Assembly: GCA_021229015.1 (NCBI GenBank)
Contig: CM037795.1
Coordinates: 20,292,889 to 20,356,888, forward strand
Source: Solen grandis
Taxonomy: Eukaryota > Mollusca > Bivalvia > Adapedonta > Solenidae
Direction: 5' to 3'
Length of the DNA stretch: 64,000 nt
The position numbers and the translations under genes are program-made. Positions within the stretch are counted from its first letter, which is position 1. Every line of letters starts with the position of its first letter. Shown here piece by piece: positions 37,401-49,400 of this stretch. The notes below the pieces were generated by a model, which was not told the origin of the DNA, ran no database searches, and worked only from the letters and a program-made list of their open reading frames with translations.

Positions 37401-40400
37401 CTACAGATGTTCCTTGGGTAACCTTCTACTAAGATTGCTAAAATTATTTCAATCCGTTAAAAAAATATGGCCGCCAGGGGCGGGGCTAATTTGGCTTATA
37501 TGTATAAAGTGGAATCTTTAAAGATATCTCCTCTGAATCCGCTGGACAGAATTTGATTAAATTTGTCAGGGATGATCCTTGGGTAAACCATTACAAAAGT
37601 TGCTGAAATAAACTTGATCCATATAGAATTCTGGTTGCCATGGCAACAGATAAAAAAAAAATATAAAAAAATTAAAAACCATCTTCAAAACTACTGGCCA
37701 GATTTTAAAATGTTTTAGAACAAATGTTCCTTGGGTAACCCACTACTGAGATTGCTAAAATTATTTCAATCGGTAAAAAAACATGGCCGCCAGGGGCGAG
37801 GCTAATTTGCCTTATATGTATATAGGGAAAACTTTAAACGACATCTCCTCTGAAACCACTGGACAGAATTTGATTAAACTTGGCAGGAATGATCCTTGGG
37901 TTAAACCCTCACAAAAAATGCTTAAATAAACTTGACCCATGTAGACCTCTGGTTGCAATGGCAATGGAAAGAAAAAAAATGAAAACTTTAAAAATCATTT
38001 CCTTCAAAACTACTGGCCAAATTTCAAAATGTTTTAGTACAGATGTTCCTTGGGTAACCCTATATTCAGGTGAGCGATTCAGGGCCTCTATGGCCCTTTT
38101 GTTTTTTGTTAACTTTAAACCAGGCTGAAAGACACAAACATTTAACTATTAGATATATAGACTGCTCTGTTGAAATATGAGCTTACTATGCTCATGTAGT
38201 GAAGTAATTTATGTAACAATTGACATAAAACTACTTGTTTTTTTTTGTGTTTTTTAATAATACTATTTTTTCTCCTCTCAAACCAGTGCACAGGATTAAA
38301 TTTTGTTTTGAACCTATGATAAATAAGCCCATGGTCCTATACTGTCAATATGTGGTTTTCATCTGCTAAAAAAAAATAATCCGGCAGATGGTTGTCTAGA
38401 TTTCTTATTTAGTCTTAAGCAAGGTTAAATTGAATTGTTTAAGTAAGCTGATAGTACTCTGGTGAGCATTCTAGGGCCATGATGGCCCTCTTGTTTACAG
38501 TCAGTTGTAACTTTTCGACTTTATCAATTTCTGTTATGAAATTGATTTAGAGTGGAGGCATTCATGTGGTATTGACTCATCTAATTTTTACCATTCATAA
38601 AAACCTGTATACTATCTACCATAAGCTTGTGACTTTGTTAAACCATATCAAATTAAGATACTTGTTAGATATTGCTATTGTATTTTTTGTTGTGCATTTT
38701 CATTCTTTAAGATTAAATGGAATACCAGCATGCGCAAATCATAAGCTGTTGACGAAGGTGTTGAGGGAGGAGTGGGGTTTCCATGGTTATGTAATCAGCG
38801 ATGAGGTTGCGCTTGAGAATATTGTAACCTGGCATCATTATTTAGACAATTTCGTAGACACAGCTGCAGCATGTGTTAACGCAGGATGTAACATAGAGCT
38901 TTCTGGTGGAAGTGGTCCACTAGTTTATAAGCAAATTGGTATGTAAATATGATGAAATTTATCAAAATTATTAAGATATTTTATTTTTCTTATGAAAAAT
39001 TGATGCAGTTACGCAATGTCTGTCTTAATCATTAAAACGGACAGAAGTAAGTTTTGAAATAGTGATGATTTTAGTTAAGCTATAAGTAACTATGAATGAC
39101 TTCACATTTAAGAAGATATGAAAATGAACATATTTTCCATGGTTGCAGGGATTAGTTAGATTATTCTGAAAATAGTTATAAAGATACAATGAAAATATGA
39201 ATTTGAGAAATAATGATTCAATCAATTTTGTCCGTGTAATATTGAATGAAATATTTTATTTTCAAAATTGTTGGTACATGTATGTGGTAGTAGCTTAGCA
39301 TGACATGCTATATGGTACATATATAAGGTCACGGGAAGTAATGAAAGTCAGTTGAGGGACGGGATTGTGTAGTTAGAGGTTCTTACCTACAGCTCTCATC
39401 TGGCTAGATCAGGGCTTTTTTTCCCCCCTTCTTTATCAAGCATCGCCACCTCTGAAAATTTCTTAAAAGTCTTGAAGTTTCCCCAAAATTGCTACATATA
39501 TTTACTTCAGGATTATTCTTTCCTCAACATAAAGAATATGGCACTTTTTATGGCAAATTTTTCAACAAAAAAAAGTGCTATTTTTCCCCTCAAAAGAGGC
39601 AGGCAGCTTCCCATTAATCCAAAAATAAAAATTGAATGAGAACTTTTTTAGAAAAATTTTTTTTTTTCAGTGATCAATTGAAAAAAGGGGTTTTAGATAT
39701 CAGTGTTTGAGATATAAGTAACTGAATTACAGGGGTTTGAGATATCAGTGTTTGAGATATAAGTTACTGATTAACAGTGGTTTTAGATATCAGTGTTTGA
39801 GATATAAGTAACTGAATAACAGGGGTTTGAGATATCAGTGTTTGAGATATAAGTAACTGAATAACAGGGGTTTTAGATATCTAGTGTTTGAGATATAAGT
39901 AACTGAATAACAGGGGTTTTAGATATCTAGTGTTTGAGATATAAGTAACTGAATAACAGGGGTTTGAGATATCAGTGTTTGAGATATAAGTAACTGAATT
40001 ACAGGGGTTTTAGATATCAGTGTTTGAAATATAAGTAACTGAATAACAGGGGTTTGAGATATCAGTGTTTGAGATATAAGTAACTGAATAACAGGGGTTT
40101 TAGATATCAGTGTTTGAGATATAAGTAACTGACATGATACCAGTGTTTGAGATATAAGTGATTGAATAATGGGGATTTTAGATATCGGTGTTTGAGATAT
40201 TTGTAACTGAATAACAGGGATTTGAGAAATCAATGCTAGGACTATCAGTGTTAGAACTATAAGTGACTGAATTACAGGAGTTTGAGAATTTGTTTACTAT
40301 TTTTACTATTACAGGTTTGAGATATCAGATGTTTGAACTATTTGTGACTGAATTACAGGAGTTTGAGAATTTTGATATTAGAACTATAAGTGACTAAATT

Positions 40401-43400
40401 ACAGGAGTTAGAGACACCATATGTTTGAATTATTTGTGACTGAATTACATGAGTTTAAGGTATCAGATGTATGAACTACTTTTGACTGAATCACAGGAGT
40501 TTGAGATATCAGATTATTGAACTATTTATTACTGAATTACAGGGGTTTAAGATATCAGATGTTAGAACTATTAGTAAGTGAATTACAAGGGTTTGAGATA
40601 TCAGATGTTTGCACTATTAGTAACTGAATAACAGGGGTTTGAGATATCATTATTTGAAATAGTAGTGACTGAATTACAGGAGTTTGACATGTAAGTGTTG
40701 TAACGATGAGTGACTTAATTAAAGAGGTTCGAGATATTAGATGTTTGAACTATTAGTGACTGAATTACAGGGGTTTGAGATATTAGTGAGAGAGTTGTAA
40801 ACCTTGTTTCCCAATAAATAAAAAATAAAGAACAGGGAAACAGACCAAATGAGTGTTTCCCTTTATTTTCAAAGCTAATTCAGAGTATCCATGAAAATAA
40901 TTGAGCAATTCAGCTGATGGTGCTCTATCATTTTGAACTTAATTGAGTAACCGTTGCATTATACGGTTTCTTAACCCTTTCCCTCATAGAGGATACAATG
41001 AAAAGACCTATACGAACAGCATAAAACCAGATCAGCCTGCAAGTAACTCGCAGGCTGATCAGGTTTTATGCTGTTCGCTGCTCCTCAGTGGTCTGGAAAT
41101 GAGGACTTTATAATAAAATTTGGTAAGGTTTAACTGTGGTTTTCTGCAGAACATGCTTTATGTGGTACCTATTGAGTGCGTCAAAATGAGTCTATATGAG
41201 GGAAAGGGTTAAATAAAACTATGACACAGCAATTATTTTTAACATATATCGTCAGAGGGTCCCTCAGTTGGGAAGGTTAGAAAATTCTGTAATATGAGTA
41301 GGCTCATATCAAATAAGTTGTTGCTGTACTGGCCGGTATCTGCAAGGACCTAAGTGATATAATATGCAAAGTTTACAGAAATAAGTTTCCTGGATTTAAG
41401 TTGAGTGTTGTTACCATGTCAGTTTGAATACAATAGGATTTTTGTCAATTTTTAAGTAATTATGCAAATATGCAGCCTATCAGTAGATGGTCCTCTGAAT
41501 TTGTATAATTGTAAGGATTTTTAGCTCACCTGAGCACGTGTGCTCAGGATGAGCTTTTAGGATCGATGAATGTCCGTCGTCCGTCCGTCCGTCCGTCCGT
41601 CGTCCGTCGTCCACAATTTGTTCGTTTGCACTCTAGCATCTTCATTTTATAAGCAATTATCTTCAAACTTTAAAACAATGTTTATAACCATAAAATCTCG
41701 GCCAAGTTCGATTATGGCTGATATCGGAACATTAGGTCAGGAGTTATGCCCCTTTTAAAATTCAAAAAAGCCAGATTTCACATTGTTTGCACTTTCATTT
41801 AAAATTTTAATATTCAAAAAATGCCATATTTCAAGTTGTTTACACTCTAGCATCTTCATCTTTTTAGCAATCATCTTCAAACTTTATGACAATGCTTATG
41901 ACCATAAGGTCTCGATAAAGTTTGATTATGGCTGAGATCCGTCAATAAGGTCAGGAGTTATGCCCCTTTTAATATAAAAAAAAGCCATATTTCACTTTGT
42001 TTACACTCTAGCATCTTCATCATTTTAGCAATCATCTTCAAACTTTATGACATTGTTAATGACCATAATGTCTCGATTGAGTTCAGTTGTGGCTGAGATG
42101 GGTCATTTAGGTCAGGAGTTATGCCCCTTTTAATACAAAAAATGCAAGATTTCACTTTGTTTATTCTCTACCAACTTCATTTTTTTAACAATCATTTTTA
42201 AACTTTAAGACAATGTTTATGCCCATAATCTCACAATCGGGTTCAATTATAACTGATATTGACTTGTAAATTTAGGAGTTATGCCCATTTCACCATAAAA
42301 AAAAGCCAGATTTCACTTTTACACTCAAGCATCTTTATTTCTTAAGCAATCATCTTTCTCAGGTGAGCAACCAAGGGCCATCTTGGCCCTCTTGTTTTAT
42401 TTGTGTAGCTGATTAAGGAAGAGGGTGAAGTATTTTTTTTTTTTAAAATTGTATTTGGGTAAAGGGTTTTTGGAACCAAGGAAAATTTTTTATTGGAAGA
42501 AATCAGTTAATAATTAATTGTTAATTTATTGTTCTGTGGAATTTTGGTACCAATCATACTGCTATAGTGGAAGTTACATTGAGAAAAGTTAAGCATGTGG
42601 TGTCAAAATTATGGCTGACTCTGAATGCATTTCTGGTTTTTCTAAAGATTTGCATCAGTTTTGCATTCTTTTATATGACTTGTTTTCCAAAAATGTGATT
42701 CATGATATTGATATGACCCTAGCATTGCACTTACAGGCCTTTTTCTAATTTTTAATTGGGAGAAATCTTTGCAAAAACGTCAAGATTGGCACCAAAATGT
42801 ATAGGAATGAATTCTAAAACTTGAAAGCCAGCATGATTTAAAAGAATTTTCATTTCGAATGGTTCAGAACTTACCCGACCCCAATAAGTGCACATGGAAA
42901 AATTTGGCTTGTCTTAGTGAATCTATGCACACTGCATTTGTAAGTAGCTGGATATCATGACATGAAAGAAACAATCAGGTAGTGACAGTAAAACAACAGC
43001 GTATACATAGACAGTATAATGTTACTTTACATGGCCCTCCTAAAAATCATCAGGCCAGGTTGATTGAAATAAGGAATGTTCATTATGGGGCCCTTTACCA
43101 AAGTTGTTAAAATTATTTTGATTGGTCAAAAATCTAGGTCACAGGAGCTAAAAATAGATTTTAAAAATTAAAATTTTAAAAATCTTCTTCTCCGAAACCA
43201 CAAGGCCTAGCCTTTTGATTTTTGGCATGATCTTATGACTCTCTACCAAGGTTGTTCAAATTATGGCCCTGGGGTCAAAATTGACCCCGCCCCAGGGGTC
43301 ACTTGATTTAACATGGGCTAATATAGGAAAAACTTGAAAAATCTTCTTCTCCGAAACCATAAGGCCTAGCCTTTTGATTTTGGTATGTAGCATGATCTTA

Positions 43401-46400
43401 TGACTCTCTACCAAGATCGTTCAAATTATGGCCCTGGGGTCAAAATTGACCCTGCCCCAGGGGTCACTTGATTTAACATAGGCTAATATAGGAAAAACTT
43501 GAAAAAATCTTCTTCTCCGAAACCACAAGGCCTAGCCTTTTGATTTTTGGTATGTAGCATGATCTTATGGCTCTCTACCAAGATTGTTCAAATTATGACC
43601 ATGGGGTCAAAATTGGCCCCGCCCCAGGGGTCATTTGATTTAACATAGGCTAATATAGGAAAAACTTGAAAAAATCTTCCTTCGAAACCACAAGGCCTAG
43701 CCTTTTGATTTTTGGTATGTAGCATGATCTTATGACTCTCTACCAAGATTGTTCAAATTATGACCCTGGGGTCAAAATTGGCCCTGCCCCAGGGGTCACT
43801 TGATTTAACATAGGCTAATATAGGAAAAACTTGAAAAATCTTCTTCTCAGAAACCACAAGGCCTGGGGTTTAGATATTTGGTGTGCAGCATTGTCTAGTA
43901 GATCACTACCAAGTTTGTTCAAATCATGGCCCTGGGGTCAAATTTGGCCAGCCCCAGGGGTCACCTGAATTTACATAGGCTAATATCGGAAAAACTTGAA
44001 AAAATCGTCTTCTCAGAAACCACAAGGCCTTGAGTTTAGATATTTGGTATGTAGCATGATCTTATGACTCTCTACCAAGACTGTTCAAATTATGACCCTG
44101 GGGTCAAAATTGGCCCCACCCCAGGGGTCACTTGATTTAACATAGGCTAATATAGGAAAAACTTGAAAAATCTTCTTCTCAGAAACCACAAAGCCTGGGG
44201 TTTAGATATTTGGTGTTCAGCATTGTCTAGTAGATCACTACCAAGTTTGTTCAAATCATGGCCCTTGGGTCAAATTTGGCCCCGCCAAAGGGTCACCTGA
44301 TTTTACATAGGCTTATATAGAAAAAAACTTGAAAAATCTTCTTCTCAGAAACCACAGGCCTGGAGTTTAGATATTTGGTATGTAGCATGTCTTAGATCTC
44401 TACCAAGTGTTAATATGACCCTGGGGTCAAAATTGGCCCCGCCCCAGGGGTCACTTGATTTAACAAAGGCTAATATAGGAAAAAAACTTGAAAAATCTTC
44501 TTCTCAGAAACCACAAGGCATAGAGTTCCGATATTTGGTGTGTAGCATTGTCTGGTAGATCTCTACCAAGTTTGTTCATATCATGACCCTGGGGTCAAAA
44601 TTGGCCCCACCCCAGGGGTCACTTGATTTAACATAGACTAATATAGGAGAAACTTGAAAAATCTTCTTATCAGAAATCACAAAGCCTGGAGTTTAGATAT
44701 TTGGTATGTAACAAATTGGGCTAATAGACCTCTACCCAGTTTGTTCAAATCATGACCCTGGGGTCAAATTGGCTCTGCCCCAGGGGTCACTTGATTTTAC
44801 ATAGCCTAATGATATCAGGTGAGCGATCCAGGGCCATCAAGGCCCTCTTGTTTACCAAATTTAAGAATTGGAGTATTAACAAGTGGTATAGTGTTTTGTT
44901 AGTGGAATTCAAGCCAGATCTATTTATATTTGTTAAGAAATGGTAATCTTCACCTCTCAGAGTCCCCCCCCTACACATACCTGCCCTGACACTTCTTTCT
45001 CTTGCCTCTCCCCATTCACCAGACATTGGAGCTTGCCAGTAAGTCAGATTTGTTCAGTCTACATTTCAGACTCGGACTTTAAAATACAAATTTTAAAGTG
45101 ATTCTTTACTAAATATTTATTACTATATCAATGCCATTATATAAAAGGTAAAGAAGTACTTATCACATTTTACAGTGTTTTTAATCAGGTTTTCAATGAA
45201 AATTGGATTAATCCTGGTTATTAGAATGGGGTACATCAATGGTCAGGCAGGTGGGCGGGCTTCAAACTGGTCGTTTTCGTTAAATATCTCCTGGTAGATT
45301 TATCATACTTGGTAGGTAGATACCTTATGGAAAGAGGAAGACAGGGATTGATTTTCAGGTTGGTAGGGTCAAGGTCAAGGTCAATGTTACTTAAAATAGA
45401 CTTTTCATTCCATCAAATAACTTCATTCTTTTTATGAGTGAAGTATGATTATCAGATAAATACCTTATGGGAAGAGGAAGATTTACCAAATTTAATTATA
45501 AAGTCCTCATTTCCAGACCACTGAGGAGCAGCGAACAGCATAAAACCTGATCAGCCTGCGAGTTGCAAGTTACTCGCAGGCTGATCTGGTTTTATGCTGT
45601 TCGCATAGGTCTTTTCATGGTGTCCTCTATGAGGGAAAGGGTTAATTATTGATACAACAGAGGCAAAAGCCACATGACGCAAAAACTCCACACACTTTTC
45701 TGCAACTATAGTCAGTAGTAAGACAACCGAATACGCACTCAGTTTGTTACTAAACAATCTGGAATTAGGGTCATGAACTTAAGAAGTAGATCATTCCCTA
45801 GGACCCGATTTATATACACTCTCTACTGTTACTTAAGTGTAGAACTTGACAAGGTACTTGATGTTTTAGATACTTGAATGTTTGGTTCTATTTCAAAGTT
45901 AAGAAATGCTCTAAGAGGAACCTAACTTGCTTTCATGCAAAATTACGCGTGAACTACTTTAGGTTAATTACAGACAGTTACGGTTAATTACAGGTGGTTA
46001 CGGTTATGAATAAAAGGTCTGCATAACTTATTCCAATCGTATTCGTAAGTGCAGAATCACATTGCGTGGATATGCACTAAGCGTGGAGAGGTACAGTTAA
46101 ACTTGTCATGGAAAATATGCAAATTAGCAAATTAGCAAGGTCAGTGATGCCTGGTAGCGTTTCTAGCTACTAAAGATGGTAAGCTGCCATCTAAAAACAA
46201 CCAGCATATTATGTCTAAATAACAAAAGAGAATTTGAAGCTATTTCAAACTGTTTATACTTCATAAGCATAGGATAATATAAATAATTCAAACTTCTGAA
46301 ATAACCTGAATATAGAAGGCTTCTGAAATAACCTGAATATAGAAGGTATATGGATGTGTAAAATTTCTGATATCTCATAAGTCACAATAAGTATGTAATA

Positions 46401-49400
46401 TGATTCTGCAAAATTTCAATTTTCATGAGTTAAAGAAGCATACAAATTTTAAAATATCTGATGAATATAGAACATAACTTTTTTTTGTTTTTTTGTTATG
46501 GATATTTCAAACTTCGGATATCTCGTAAGTTATACAAATGTATGGATTTTTCAAACTGTCAGTATTTCATTATTTAAGAATGCATGGTTATTTGAAATCA
46601 CTGATGTCTCAAAAACAGACTGTCTCTGTAAACAATTATATCAGTGTGTAGATAAGTATCCTTTTTCATTGTATGAGAGGTGAACAGGTTTGGTATAGTT
46701 AAGTTTCCAGTCCAGTTTCTTTAATGTCTTTGTCATGAAAACTTGAGAATACAAACCTTTTTAAAAGAGTAACTAAAAATACAACTCATAAATTAATGTT
46801 ATTTTCCTGATTTTAATTCGGTAGATTTTTTTTAAAATTCATGTTTTTTAATTAAAAACATAAAAAAGATTAATACATATCACAATCATGACTCTGTAGA
46901 GAAAATGTGAAGAAAAAAATCATTCACTAGTATGATATATAACCAAAAATGTTATTTTATGAATAGCTACTATTTTTCTGTGAAATGGCTTTTATTTACA
47001 TACATAGTTGATATTAAAAATAAAAATCAAAAGCTGATCAAATTCTGCATGTTTATATTTCTTAGAGAGAGATATGATGATAAAACCATTTGCTTTACAC
47101 ACACAGTTACAGCTGTCAAGGAAGGAAAACTCTCGGAAATTCTGGTGCGAGAGAGAGTTAAGCCCCTTTTCTACACCAGAATGAGGCTGGGAGAATTTGA
47201 CCCTCCAGAGATGAATCCATATCTCCAGTACAACATGTCGATGGTTCAAAGCCCCGCCCATCAGCAGCTGGCTGTCAAGGCGGCCATGCAGACTTTTGTT
47301 CTCCTCAAAAACAGTGACAATCTGCTGCCTATAAAAAAGCACTTCAGCAAAATTGCGGTACAGTATTAATTATATTTTGTACAATACGGTAAACTCCACT
47401 TGTAACAATATCACTTAAAACAATGTACAGCTTATAACGATATAGATCCAACGGTCCCAGCAGACACCCTATATAATTCAATGTAGTCAACTTATTTCAG
47501 GATATAGCGATGCTATTATCTGGTCCCTGGTGGTCATTGTGAATGGATTTACAAAAACATGACCACGACTGGTGTGAAAAATAGTGTCTGTCCAGGTTAG
47601 TGTAGCAATGGTTTGTGTATCTGTGCAAACTCAGTTGGTCATATTCATTTGTTATTTGGCTGGATATGGTGATCACACAACCTTCTTAAATCATGCAAAG
47701 ATGGTTAAATATCAATTCAATTTGTGAATAAATTTGAGATACTATTAGTGCATTTTGGTTTTCCTTCCCTCAGTGTTTAGTCACTGATAGTAATGGACTG
47801 AAAATGATAATATTTTGTTATTAGCCGAAGTTTTGCTTTGCAGTGTGTGCACACACAGTAACTATTTTGATATTAGTTTTTTCACATGTAAATACATAAA
47901 TGTAAATGAACTGTAAAATGATTCATCGAAAGAATGGAGAAATTACAATTAAAGGGAGAAAGATACATACATCTCAGTTTATTACACTCTCTTTTATGAT
48001 ATCAATAAATGTTTTTATGGTTTGCATAGAGACCATGTTTTCAGAAAGAAATAGTACTCGGATATTATCTTCGTATTGAGCAATGTCGCTTATGACAAAA
48101 TATGGATGTAATGATGTTAAAATCAAGGTCCGGTGAATATTGTTATAAGCGAAGTTTACTGTATTTTTTTTTTTTTGTACTATATTAATGCTGTATAGTA
48201 TTTACTATATATTGCTATACTTTGTACTGAGGTGCAAGCAGTATCTATGAACAAATAGTGTCCATGATTTGCTTAATAGTGTCAAATATAATGCTATATT
48301 AGAACAAGCAATGTTCAAGAAATGTCATGCCCTCACATGGGGGGGGGGGGGGGGTGGGGCTTAGAACTTGAGGTCAAGGTCATTTGAAGGTAAAAAGTCA
48401 CCTAGCAGGTAGAGCTCATCAAGGTGCATGCACTTGTGAAGTTTGGAGGCTGCAGATGGAAAGACTTCAGTGTTATGGTTTTAAAGTTTTGTGACAAACA
48501 GACAAAACAAATAGACATACCAAAAACAATATGCCTAAGTCTATTGATTCGGGGGTATAAAAAGTTTGGTTTCCACACTGAAACATTGACAATCTTTGAG
48601 TAAATGGCACTCTTTCCAGCATAGCGTTAATTTGACGATATTATAAGCAAATCACAGATACCAATCATTCACGGATATTGCGCACACCCAAGTAGATTTT
48701 ATACTATATGCAGTTTATATTTTTGAGTCAAGGGTATTTGTTTCAGGGATTGGGAGTTTTAAACACCTTCAGGGATAGCTCTAGTGCTTTCAACATTTAA
48801 TGTGAAATGAAATATATCTTATGAACCACAATCTAGTAATATTAGTCATTATCTTTATAACTTTAACCCTTTCCCTCATATAGACTCATTTTGACGCACT
48901 CAATAGGTACCACATAAAGCCTGATCTGCAGAAAACCACAGTTCAGCCTTACCAAATTTAATTATAAAGTCCTCATTTCCAGACCACTGAGGAGCAGTGA
49001 ACAGCATAAAACCTGATCAGCCTGCGAGTTACTCGCAGGCTGATCTGGTTTTATGTTGTTCGCATAGGTCTTTTCATGGTTTCCTCTATGAGGGAAAGGA
49101 TTAACCCATTACCATTTGTGAACAACCTATGCAATGAATGGAAAACCAGTTCAGCCTATAAGTAATTCATAGGCAGATATGGTTTCATATTGTTAGCTAC
49201 ATGTTAGTTACCATGGAGATCAGAAAGGAAGGCAGTAAAGCCTGACTTGACAATGGTTGATAACATGAAGGGTCAAGGTCATCTTTAAATGAAGTTATTT
49301 TGACCTGTCAGATTGTTGGACCAATGGCAGACAACTTGCAACAACTTTACGGTGACTATGCAGCAACCGTCGATGCCAAATATGCCAAAACACCCCGTCA

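Noticed and set aside
39919..40233. 104-codon minus-strand frame rich in ISQTP repeats
   Set aside because: It comes from the 45 bp minisatellite in a GH3 intron.
47066..47067. First AG (TTCTTAG) as acceptor of the 47068 exon
   Set aside because: It would give the wrong phase for both upstream exon donors; the AG two bases later restores the frame.
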